IMG/VR virus record: IMGVR_UViG_3300025642_000003
Coordinates: 1-34,039 of that record
DNA length: 34,039 nt
Strand: one strand, 5' to 3'
From: a virus
The translations under genes were made by a program, and so were the position numbers. The number at the start of each line of letters is the position of its first letter. Position 1 is the stretch's first letter. The notes beneath the pieces are model-generated. The model was not told where the DNA came from, made no database searches, and was given only the letters and a program-made list of their open reading frames with translations. Below, piece after piece: positions 6,592 to 13,832 of this stretch.

Positions 6592-7066
6592 ACCAACCTG
6601 GAAGAATTCAAGGATGAAGCTGGGGGATCTGAAGCCCTGGGAGAGAAACCCAAGGCAAATAGAAGGTGACCAGGCTGCCAGGTTGCTGGAATCCTTCGAT
6701 GCTTTCGGGCAGATTGAGACTGTAGCAGTGGGTCCTGGGGGAGAATTATATAACGGGCACCAGAGATTGAACGTGTTATTAGATAAGTATGGTCCAGGTC
6801 ACATTATTGAAGTAAGGCAGTCTGATCGTCAACTGACAGAGAAAGAGAGGGAGAAGCTAACAGTATTCTTACACAGGGGTACTACTGGTTGGTGGGATTA
6901 TGATGCTTTGGCCAATGAATTCGAGGTAGAGGAATTACTAGCTTGGGGCTTCTGGGAGAGTGAATTGGGTATAATTGCAGGAGATAACACAGTAAGGTTG
7001 CCTGAGATTGAAGATAGTATCCCTGTTGACCTTTGCCCTCACTGTGGTGGGGAATTGTATACTTGA
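6584..7066 (+). CDS. ParB/Srx-like domain protein
   Basis: A 160-residue protein with the ParB N-terminal pattern: LKPWERNPRQIEGDQAARLLESFDAFG (residues 15-42), ETVAVGPGGELYNGHQRLNVL (about 45-65; NGHQR is the phosphate-binding 'G.~R' box) and a helical region. It ends with a CPHCGG zinc motif. ParB-like phage proteins bind or act on nucleotides or DNA and commonly sit just before terminase. Here there is no fused methyltransferase domain. The exact activity (CTP binding or nuclease) is unknown. Confidence 0.8.
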   Translation: MARPTWKNSRMKLGDLKPWERNPRQIEGDQAARLLESFDAFGQIETVAVGPGGELYNGHQRLNVLLDKYGPGHIIEVRQSDRQLTEKEREKLTVFLHRGTTGWWDYDALANEFEVEELLAWGFWESELGIIAGDNTVRLPEIEDSIPVDLCPHCGGELYT

Positions 7067-7096
7067 TGGAGTTAGGAACACATAAGGGAGTCACCA

Positions 7097-7531
7097 ATGG
7101 CAAAATCTAAAGGGCATCCTGATTATCTTGTGGCTGCTGAGAGAAGGGCTTCTGTATTCCATCTGAAGAAGCAAGGATTGACCTACCGTACAATTTCGAA
7201 GGCGATGATTGAGAAGTATCCTGGCCGGCTTCCGAAAGGCTATGATGAGCGTTATGCGTACAAAGACGTGATGGCTGTCCTTGATAAGCTAAATAAAGAG
7301 ATCAAAGCAGATGCTGAACAGGTCAGAAGGATGGAACTGGAAAGACTTGATAACATGTTTGTGAAGAACTTTACCAGAGCAGTGAAAGGTGACCCGAAGG
7401 CTGTCCTGTCCTGTATGCGGATCATGGATCGGCGGTCCAGGTATCTTGGCCTGGATGCTCCGACTAAGAGCGAGATATTTGGTCCTGGTGGTGGGGAGCT
7501 GAAGTTCAAGGTAACCTTGACGAATGAGTGA
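7097..7531 (+). CDS. terS: Terminase small subunit-like protein
   Basis: A 144-residue protein with ribosome site GGGAG (7086-7090). The N-terminal helix-turn-helix-like region (ERRASVFHLKKQGLTYRTISKAMIEKY) is followed by a coiled-coil region (VLDKLNKEIKADAEQVRRMELERLDNMF) and a KGDPKAVLSCMRIMDRRSRYLGLDAP segment seen in small terminase-like and Nu1-like phage proteins. Position directly before TerL supports the call. Small subunits recognise phage DNA and regulate the packaging motor. The 8-nt overlap with TerL suggests coupled translation. Confidence 0.75.
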   Translation: MAKSKGHPDYLVAAERRASVFHLKKQGLTYRTISKAMIEKYPGRLPKGYDERYAYKDVMAVLDKLNKEIKADAEQVRRMELERLDNMFVKNFTRAVKGDPKAVLSCMRIMDRRSRYLGLDAPTKSEIFGPGGGELKFKVTLTNE

Positions 7532-8774
7532 GACCGTTGTCCCGATTGAAGTTTCCAGGGCGATGTTCAATGAAGTTTATATTCCCTATCTAGAAGCTCA
7601 GCAACCTATTCAAATTTATTACGGTGGATCCACTTCTGGCAAGTCTGTATTCCTGGCCCAGAGGCTGGTCCTTGATCTGCTTTCCGGCGATCGTAACTAC
7701 CTGGTTGCCAGGGCGGTTGCTCGCTATCTTACCAAGTCCGTTTGGGCTGAGGTCGAGTCGGTCATCAATACCTGGGGGCTGCAGTCCCTGTTCCGATTCC
7801 GCTATTCCAGGAAGATCATTGAATGCGTAAACGGTCGTGAGGCAATTTTCATCGGCCTGGATGATACCGAGAAGCTGAAGTCTATTCGAGCTTCTCATGG
7901 GGCTATCACTGATATCTGGTTCGAAGAGGCAACCGAAGCAACCCTGGACAATCTAAAGACTCTCCAGAAGCGTATGCGTGGTGGTGATGCTGATGTGGTC
8001 AAGCGTGTCACCTTCAGCTTCAACCCTATCCTCCAGCAGCACTGGCTGTTCAAGGAGTTCTTCGAGCCGATTGGCTGGGCTGAGGATCAGACTGTGTTCA
8101 ACTCTCCGGAGCTGGTCATCCTGAAGACCTGGCACATTCACAACCGCTGGAATACTCCGCAGGATATCCAGGCCCTGCTGGATGAGACCGATGAGTATTT
8201 CAAGGCTGTTTACACCTATGGGAATTGGGGTGTCCTGGGTGATGTGATCTTCAAGAATTGGAAGATCAAGGATCTCTCTGGTATGCATGATCAGTTTACC
8301 AACCACAGGAATGGGGGCGATTTCGGCTTTGGAAAGGATCCGGCCACTATCGTGGTTACGCATTATGATCGTGCTAAGAAGATCATTTATGTGTATAATG
8401 AAATGTATGAGCAAGGGCTGACGAATGATCTCTTAGCGATCCGGCAGACTGGCATGGTGGGAAAGGGAATGGTCGTGTGGGATTCTGCTGAGCCGAAGTC
8501 CATTGCCGAGCTGGTAAAATATGGGGCAAATGCGGTCGGTGCGGTGAAGGGGAAGGATTCGGTCCGGCATGGAATCCAGTGGCTGCAGCAGCATACGATT
8601 ATAGTTGATACCAATTGTATTCAAATGCAGAATGAACTGAGGCAAGCTCAGTGGAAGAAGGATAAATATGGCGAAACAATTTCCCCGCCAACTCCAATTG
8701 ATAAAAATAATCATCTCATTGATCCTCTCCGCTACGCATACGAGGGTGATATGAATAGTTTCTGGTTGATTTGA
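7524..8774 (+). CDS. terL: Terminase large subunit (ATPase-nuclease)
   Basis: A 416-residue protein of Terminase_3 (PBSX-like) type. Walker A GGSTSGKS is at 34-41; the Walker B region DIWFEEATEA is at about 130-139 with the catalytic Glu. The C-terminal RNase H-like nuclease has D266 (GGDFGFGKDP), D320 (WDSAEPK) and D400 (LIDPLRYAYEG). It drives DNA into proheads and cuts the concatemer. The family commonly packages by headful (pac), which would fit a circularly permuted assembly (inference). The length is normal and no motif is missing. Confidence 0.95.
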   Translation: MSETVVPIEVSRAMFNEVYIPYLEAQQPIQIYYGGSTSGKSVFLAQRLVLDLLSGDRNYLVARAVARYLTKSVWAEVESVINTWGLQSLFRFRYSRKIIECVNGREAIFIGLDDTEKLKSIRASHGAITDIWFEEATEATLDNLKTLQKRMRGGDADVVKRVTFSFNPILQQHWLFKEFFEPIGWAEDQTVFNSPELVILKTWHIHNRWNTPQDIQALLDETDEYFKAVYTYGNWGVLGDVIFKNWKIKDLSGMHDQFTNHRNGGDFGFGKDPATIVVTHYDRAKKIIYVYNEMYEQGLTNDLLAIRQTGMVGKGMVVWDSAEPKSIAELVKYGANAVGAVKGKDSVRHGIQWLQQHTIIVDTNCIQMQNELRQAQWKKDKYGETISPPTPIDKNNHLIDPLRYAYEGDMNSFWLI

Positions 8775-8788
8775 AAGGGGTGTGATGT

Positions 8789-10315
8789 ATGACAAGTCAA
8801 GATGCAATGTTCTTTGATGGGAATCAGAAGGTGGCGCTGAGTTCGGTCCAGCCTGGTAGCACGATGTTCCAGGCTCTGACTGCTGCATCCAACTCTGGGA
8901 AGAACCTGCAGGTCCTTCGGCAGAAAGTTCCCTGGTTATTCAGGGGCATTGAGGTTCGTAGGCATGCTGTGTCATCCATTCCCTTCTCTATTTTCAAGGG
9001 CGATAAGGAAGTCGACCGCTCTGATGATTATCAGAACGTCCTGGGCTGGCTGCCCAACCCCCATATGTTACTCAAGAAGGCTGCTGGGGCCTTGGCCCTG
9101 TTTGGCTATTCTTATTTCTTCCGAGAGTACAATGCAATGAATCGGACAATGGATCTCCGGTATCTACTTCCTACTACGGTTGCTCCGGTTATCGATCCTG
9201 TCAAAGGCCTGGTCAATTTCGAGCGAATGACTGCAGCTGGTAAGAGGCCGATGCCAGTTGATGATATCGTTTACTTCTGGACCCCGGATGAGTTTGTTGA
9301 GATGGGTCCTCCGTTATCATCTCCGGCTACGGCTGCCCTGGCTGCAGCTGGTGTCTTATACTCTGGTGATGAGTTCGCTCGGATCTTCTTCGATCGTGGA
9401 GCAATCAAGGCTACGATCTTGGGTGTGCCTTCTACCACTCAGCCCGATCAGAAGGAAGAGCTGGAGACCTGGTTTACCAGGGTGATCAATGGCCTGGGTA
9501 ATGCGTTTGCTGCGAAGGTTATCAATGCAGATGCTGTTATTCCTACGGTGATCGGTGAGGGCCTTGAGGGGTTATCCAACTCAGCCCTGTCCAAAGAGAA
9601 GCGTGAGGATATTTCAACCGCTCTGGGTGTTCCTCAGACTATCATGTTCTCTCAATCAGCCAACTTCGCTACAGCCCAGGAGGATTCCAGGCTGCTATAT
9701 GAGTTGACTGCGGTCCCTGATTTCAAGTTCTTGATCTCCGTTCTGAATGCTCAGGTCCTTTCCCGTACTGGCCATCGCTTTGTTTCCAGGGAACAGACTC
9801 TTGATGTATTCCAAGAGGATGAGACTAAACGCTCCACTGCTTTCGTCAATTATCGGCGTGGTGGGATTATGCCTTCGGTCGCTTCGAAGATGCTGGGGCT
9901 TGATCTCCCTGATGGCATGGTGGCTGAGGAACTGGACTCGATGATGATAGAAGCTCGCCAGATGGAGACTGATGTATTTCCTCCGGATGAAGTTCCTGGT
10001 AAGGCTGCAGTTCGGGTTGATCATGTTGATCATCTTCATGAGGAAGCTGCTGGGAATGAACGAAGGCAATTCCGCAATTATCTGAGAAAGGGTAGGGATC
10101 CGGCTCTGTTTGAATTCAATGTACTGGACGAGTTTGAGCAATTCCAGCTGCTGAAGGAGTTACCTTCTCCAACTCCAAGTCCAGCTCCAGCTGGTCCGGA
10201 TCCTGATGCCCTGGCCACAGCCATTCGGGAGCAGCTTGATCTGGATAAGTCTGCCCTGATTGAATCCGTCACTGAGGTTGTTGATGTGCTTCGGGGAAAA
10301 AGTGAAGCCGAGTAA
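8789..10315 (+). CDS. Portal protein
   Basis: A 508-residue protein directly after TerL, with ribosome site AAAGGGGTG. It shows the HK97-type portal pattern: VPWLFRGIEVRRHAVSSIPFSIFKGD near residue 50, LALFGYSYFFREYN, VAPVIDPVKG, the clip/stem region (FARIFFDRGAIKATILGVP) and ALSKEKREDISTALGVPQTIMFSQSANFATAQ (about 265-300). It forms the dodecameric channel at one capsid vertex. The C-terminal ~90 residues are Asp/Glu- and Pro-rich (PSPTPSPAPAGPDPDAL). Confidence 0.9.
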   Translation: MTSQDAMFFDGNQKVALSSVQPGSTMFQALTAASNSGKNLQVLRQKVPWLFRGIEVRRHAVSSIPFSIFKGDKEVDRSDDYQNVLGWLPNPHMLLKKAAGALALFGYSYFFREYNAMNRTMDLRYLLPTTVAPVIDPVKGLVNFERMTAAGKRPMPVDDIVYFWTPDEFVEMGPPLSSPATAALAAAGVLYSGDEFARIFFDRGAIKATILGVPSTTQPDQKEELETWFTRVINGLGNAFAAKVINADAVIPTVIGEGLEGLSNSALSKEKREDISTALGVPQTIMFSQSANFATAQEDSRLLYELTAVPDFKFLISVLNAQVLSRTGHRFVSREQTLDVFQEDETKRSTAFVNYRRGGIMPSVASKMLGLDLPDGMVAEELDSMMIEARQMETDVFPPDEVPGKAAVRVDHVDHLHEEAAGNERRQFRNYLRKGRDPALFEFNVLDEFEQFQLLKELPSPTPSPAPAGPDPDALATAIREQLDLDKSALIESVTEVVDVLRGKSEAE

Positions 10316-11159
10316 GCTGGTTGCACACCAGTTGATTGACTCGATCGTGGATTCCTACGATCTCATTCTCCCTGAAGGTTACAAGAGGCGTGATCCCAAG
10401 GAACCTGGTCGAGCTATGAAGGAAGCCTGGGAGGTCGAGCTTTTCAAGATCTTCCGGCTCCGCTTCGATGCCCAGGCTGATATGATCAGGACCTGGCTTG
10501 AGGATAATCGGTTGAAGAATTCTGGTGTGAATATTCCTATTGACCATCCTGAATCTGATGAGCTGCTGGTCCAGGCTTTCGCTGGCATGATGGATGATGG
10601 CCTTCAGCAGTTCTCTCTCGCAAATGATATCGTGTTGGATTATGCTGCTTACAACGAGGATGCTTTATTCTGGGTTGATTCCTGGGTTACTGATTTGACT
10701 GAAATGATTGATAAGACCACTGGTAAGCGGTTGGAGCGTGAGCTTACCAGTTTCATCTCCGAGGAAGGATATACGATCGGGGATGTGATCGATGGTCTGA
10801 TGGCATCCGGATTGGATTCCGGTCGTGCTGAGGATATCGCAGTGTCCGAGATTACTCGTACGTTCGGGAAGTCTGAGTTCGCTGCTGGCCAGCAAGCCCT
10901 GGCTGAATTCCCCGATGCGAAGGTTATCAAGACCTGGTACACGAATAATGATTCAATGGTCTGCGAGATCTGCGCTCCGTTGAATGAATTGACGGTCCTT
11001 ATCAACGACCAGTTTGTTGGTGAGTTCGATCATCCTCCAGCCCATAAGAGTTGTCGCTGCTGGATGCAGAGCCGGACCGATATCGCTGATACGGTTGCCC
11101 TGGGTAAACCTGAGATTGAAGTCCCTGGATTTGATACGGTTGGGGGATCCGATGATTGA
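10302..11159 (+). CDS. Phage head morphogenesis protein (Mu gpF / SPP1 gp7-like)
   Basis: A 285-residue protein. GTG 10302, behind CGGGGAAAAA, is chosen over ATG 10260; either way it overlaps portal. The C-terminal part has the gpF-like minor head pattern: EITRTFGKSEFAAGQQALAE, then KTWYTNNDSMVCEICAPL and FDHPPAHKSCRCWMQ, with Cys/His residues (CxxC ... HPPxHxxCRC) probably binding metal. Family members are minor capsid proteins injected or incorporated through portal. It abuts portal, as usual. Confidence 0.85.
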   Translation: MKPSKLVAHQLIDSIVDSYDLILPEGYKRRDPKEPGRAMKEAWEVELFKIFRLRFDAQADMIRTWLEDNRLKNSGVNIPIDHPESDELLVQAFAGMMDDGLQQFSLANDIVLDYAAYNEDALFWVDSWVTDLTEMIDKTTGKRLERELTSFISEEGYTIGDVIDGLMASGLDSGRAEDIAVSEITRTFGKSEFAAGQQALAEFPDAKVIKTWYTNNDSMVCEICAPLNELTVLINDQFVGEFDHPPAHKSCRCWMQSRTDIADTVALGKPEIEVPGFDTVGGSDD

Positions 11160-11634
11160 AGTTGATGTCAAGAATGCGAAGGTCATCGCTGCTCTGAAGA
11201 AGGCGCCCATTGAGATCATGCGTCATTGGTCCCAGGCTGGACGGGAAGCTGGCAAGGAGATTATAGGAACGAAGGGTCTGAAGAACTATCCATCGGAGCC
11301 ATCTGGTAGGAAGATCCCTGGGGGATATCTCAGGGGCATTGGTTATATTTATGCTGATGGGACTTCCAAGAATAACTCTGAGCGGTATGGTACTCAGTTC
11401 ACTGTCCGTCAGCGTGGCACGACTCAGACGGTGATTGGGAATCGTGCTTCCTATGCTGAGTATCTGACTGGATCACGTGAGGGTGGTGGGGGCCAGTCCT
11501 ATGTGATCAATAAGAACATCAGTGGTGGTGGTTGGCGTATTCTGCTTGGTGTGGCGAAAGAGAAGATCAATATTCTGAATAGGATTTATACTCTATGGAT
11601 GCTGAAGGCGTTGAAAAAGCTGGGGCTGCAATAA
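11152..11634 (+). CDS. HK97 gp10-like / virion morphogenesis-type tail completion protein
   Basis: A 160-residue protein from ATG 11152 (8-nt overlap with the previous gene). It has the pattern of gp10-like proteins: MIEVDVKNAKVIAALKKAPIE at the N-terminus, GRKIPGGYLRGIGYIY, and the beta-rich GTTQTVIGNRASYAEYLTG with the conserved 'iG..a.YA.yl..G' motif. These proteins complete the head-tail joint or tail end. Its position before the capsid gene, separated from the other connectors by the glycan cluster, is unusual. Confidence 0.7.
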   Translation: MIEVDVKNAKVIAALKKAPIEIMRHWSQAGREAGKEIIGTKGLKNYPSEPSGRKIPGGYLRGIGYIYADGTSKNNSERYGTQFTVRQRGTTQTVIGNRASYAEYLTGSREGGGGQSYVINKNISGGGWRILLGVAKEKINILNRIYTLWMLKALKKLGLQ

Positions 11635-12434
11635 ACGTTGTGGTCCAGGTGGATGATGAAGTTTCTTGGGTGCGGACTCCGGTCCCTGGCCCGAAGGTAG
11701 TGGTGATCGGCAACGGTCCTTCCCTCAGCAAGCATTTGGCTGCTGGGGATTTTGATTTACTGCTGGATCTGCAGTCTCAGGGCCTGGTGGAGACCTGGTC
11801 TATGAACCTTATCGATCTGATGTACGACCGCACTCCTTGGAGGCCATCGGTCTGGGTCTGGGTTGAGTTCCTGGCTTACGATGTCAAGAAGGGAAACCAT
11901 TTGGAGTTTACCCAGGGTTATGCTAAGGATGCGGTGAAAGTTCATCTGGCTCCAGGCGTTGAGCGGTGTATCATCGAGCAGAGATTTGAAAGATATATGG
12001 AGCCCTGGCTGAAGAGGTATCCTGATTCTGGTCCTGAATGGATCTCTCGCTGTGAAGGGCTGGGGCATGGTCGGCAGCATGGTAACGAGTTTGCTCCGGA
12101 TGATTGGCATCTTCCAGTTCCTTGCGTGTACGGGGGAACGATGAATACCGTTCTGCCACTTATTTTCCAGGCTGGTTACTCCGATGTCGCTGTGATCGGC
12201 TGTGATCTAGGGATCGTTGCTCCGGATCCTGGTCGAGACTACAATCATTTTGATTCCAAATATATGACTTACACTCATGGCGATTATTCCCTGGCTGATG
12301 AAACGCTTCGGGATGTTCATCGGTTCGCTCGGAAGAATTTTGAGGGAGCCGGCAGAAGGATTGTGAATGCTGGTATTGGCGGTGTTCTGGATGTGTACGA
12401 TCGGGTTCCACTAAAGGAGTTCCTTGATGTCTGA
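11595..12434 (+). CDS. GNGPSL-motif protein (DUF115 / sialyltransferase-like)
   Basis: A 279-residue protein. GNGPSL is at 39-44 after strand PKVVVI, and the C-terminal half has CVYGGTMNTVLPLIFQAGYSD (177-197), VAVIGCDLG and YNHFDSKYM. This order (GNGPSL ... G(G)T...A...Gy..I.liG.D) is that of DUF115/MptE-like and sialyltransferase-like proteins, which bind nucleotide-sugar or nucleotide donors. The N-terminus overlaps the previous gene by 40 nt in another frame. A later start is possible, but the first Met has the only reasonable context. Its partners are the methyltransferase and GT that follow. Confidence 0.75.
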   Translation: MDAEGVEKAGAAINVVVQVDDEVSWVRTPVPGPKVVVIGNGPSLSKHLAAGDFDLLLDLQSQGLVETWSMNLIDLMYDRTPWRPSVWVWVEFLAYDVKKGNHLEFTQGYAKDAVKVHLAPGVERCIIEQRFERYMEPWLKRYPDSGPEWISRCEGLGHGRQHGNEFAPDDWHLPVPCVYGGTMNTVLPLIFQAGYSDVAVIGCDLGIVAPDPGRDYNHFDSKYMTYTHGDYSLADETLRDVHRFARKNFEGAGRRIVNAGIGGVLDVYDRVPLKEFLDV

Positions 12435-12972
12435 GTTCATCGGTCGATCCTGCTGCTGCTCTGGTAGGGTGAGGGCGTTCAGGAAATACCTTCAAGGCTG
12501 CCAGGATTACATTGAGACTGGTACTTTATTCGGCGGGTCTGCTGTTGAGATCGGGCAGATTGTTTCTGGTGATGTTCATTGTGTGGATCCGCTTACTGGT
12601 TATAACGGTGAGCCTGGGAGACCGGATCCTGAATGTGATATGGTTCCTTCTCCGGAGATCGTTCGGGCCAATTGGGAAGCTGCTGGTCTGGATCCGCTCC
12701 GGCTTCACTTGCATCTGCAGAAAACTCCACCACTCCCTGTGGCCCTGGGTGACCGGAAGTTTGATGTGGCTTATATTGATGGTGATCATACCGTTGAGGG
12801 CTGTATGTCTGATTGGTTGCTGCTGAAGGATAGGATATCGAAGTTTATTATCTTCGATGATCTTGATAATAAACCAGCGGTCCGGCATGTGGTCCAGGTC
12901 GCTGTTGGATCTACTGGTTCTGATTGGAGATTGATCGATCATGATTTCCTGGGGATATTAGCTCATGTATAA
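12427..12972 (+). CDS. Class I SAM-dependent methyltransferase
   Basis: A 181-residue protein. ATG 12427 follows AAAGGAGT (12413-12420). Motif I is YIETGTLFGGSAVEIG at about 28-43; an acidic strand end follows (HCVDPLTGY), and FDVAYIDGDHTVEGCMSDW is the class I motif IV-like region. This matches the Methyltransf_24 type, usually sugar/O-methyltransferases linked to glycan pathways. It is unlike DNA MTases (no DPPY/NPPY). It probably methylates a sugar made or transferred by the neighbouring enzymes (inference). Confidence 0.82.
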   Translation: MSEFIGRSCCCSGRVRAFRKYLQGCQDYIETGTLFGGSAVEIGQIVSGDVHCVDPLTGYNGEPGRPDPECDMVPSPEIVRANWEAAGLDPLRLHLHLQKTPPLPVALGDRKFDVAYIDGDHTVEGCMSDWLLLKDRISKFIIFDDLDNKPAVRHVVQVAVGSTGSDWRLIDHDFLGILAHV

Positions 12973-13597
12973 ATACTCTGCGATCGCTACAACGGTTGAT
13001 GGTGTTCATGGTCCTGAATTCGTTGAATCCTTTTCCAGGGATCCAGATGCTCAGATTGTCCTGGTCCGGCAAGAGAGTTCCTTTTCTGGTGAAGCTCCGG
13101 ATGTTATTCAGAAGGGAAGGTTTACTGGTGTTGAGGCTCCGGTGTGCAGCCGAACGAAGGCTTTGAATATCGGACTGTCCCTGGCCACAGCTGATTGGCT
13201 CTGGATCCTGGATATCGATGTGCTGCTTGAGGATCCGGCTTGGCCCAGGATAAAGAAGCTCAGCCCTGGGAGCGTCTATGGAAACGATTATCGGGATTAT
13301 CAGATCGGTGAGCTGCAGTGTAATTATCATTGGGTTGATGGGTGGTCGATTCTATTCCATCGGGATCTCTATAATTTGATCGGTGGATTTGATGAGGCTT
13401 TCAAAGCTTCCGGATATCTGGATGGAGATTTCTGCTTCAGAGCTGCGGAGGCTGGATTCCAAAGTCACTGGGGCAATCTTCCGCTCCGGCATCTGCGGTC
13501 CAGCACTCGGCTGCAGCTCCCTGGTTATGCTGAGGGTAAGGCTTTCAATCGGGCATATCTAAAAGAGAAGTGGGATCTGGAGGAATTATATGGATGA
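12965..13597 (+). CDS. Glycosyltransferase (GT2-like)
   Basis: A 210-residue protein overlapping the methyltransferase by 8 nt. The GT-A pattern is CSRTKALNIGLSLATADWLWILDIDVLLED, with DID at 83-85 as the DxD metal/nucleotide-sugar site. WSILFHRDLYNLIGGFDEAFKASGYLDGDFCFRAAEAGF follows (acceptor and catalytic base, 'GyldgDFcfRa'). The N-terminus is short compared with full GT2 enzymes. With the two upstream genes it forms a three-gene glycan-decoration cluster inside the head operon. Confidence 0.82.
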   Translation: MYKYSAIATTVDGVHGPEFVESFSRDPDAQIVLVRQESSFSGEAPDVIQKGRFTGVEAPVCSRTKALNIGLSLATADWLWILDIDVLLEDPAWPRIKKLSPGSVYGNDYRDYQIGELQCNYHWVDGWSILFHRDLYNLIGGFDEAFKASGYLDGDFCFRAAEAGFQSHWGNLPLRHLRSSTRLQLPGYAEGKAFNRAYLKEKWDLEELYG

Positions 13598-13739
13598 TCG
13601 TGATCGTAAGTTCTGGATGATGATTCGGTCTGCTTTGTTATCGATCATTGAAGCTGTGGAGGTCCGGTTTGAAATCAACCCCAAGACCAGCGAGCTACGG
13701 AAGTTCGTCAAGGCTTGGATGGAGGCTGGGAATAAATGA
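13590..13739 (+). CDS. 49-residue conserved-type phage protein
   Basis: ATG 13590 overlaps the previous stop by 8 nt and has GGAGGAATTAT upstream. The helical product begins MDDRDRKFWMMIRSALL and continues IIEAVEVRF and KTSELRKFVKAWMEAGNK. Similar small proteins of the type 'W..ir.ALL.iv.aiE...' occur before capsid genes in other phages (family pattern recalled, not searched). The function is unknown. Confidence 0.65.
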   Translation: MDDRDRKFWMMIRSALLSIIEAVEVRFEINPKTSELRKFVKAWMEAGNK

Positions 13740-13822
13740 TGATCTGGAAAATCCGCTGGTGGATTGCTGTCGTATTCGTTGTGTACGCAGCTGCTAAATT
13801 TCTGTGCTATAATTTTTTATAA
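13736..13822 (+). CDS. 28-residue membrane peptide
   Basis: Start ATGATG at 13736/13739 overlaps the previous TGA. The product begins MMIWKIRWW and has one hydrophobic span (IAVVFVVYAAAKFL). It ends 10 nt before the capsid-gene start. The TATAAT of the putative capsid promoter lies inside its last codons. The role is unknown. Confidence 0.5.
   Translation: MMIWKIRWWIAVVFVVYAAAKFLCYNFL
13805..13813 (+). promoter_or_regulatory. Extended -10 element before the capsid gene
   Basis: TGC TATAAT is identical to the element at 4480-4488. It is followed by a T-rich stretch and AAGGGAGG (13821-13828) for ATG 13833. No clear -35 is present. It is a candidate extra promoter giving high capsid expression. 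Confidence 0.5.
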
Positions 13823-13832
13823 GGGAGGTTTT

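Noticed and set aside
6584-7066. DNA methyltransferase fused to the ParB-like domain
   Set aside because: Protein ends after 160 residues; no DPPY or SAM motif in the frame or nearby.
10260-10301. Earlier ATG start for the gpF-like gene
   Set aside because: It would overlap portal by 56 nt without a ribosome site; GTG 10302 has CGGGGA upstream and a more natural N-terminus.
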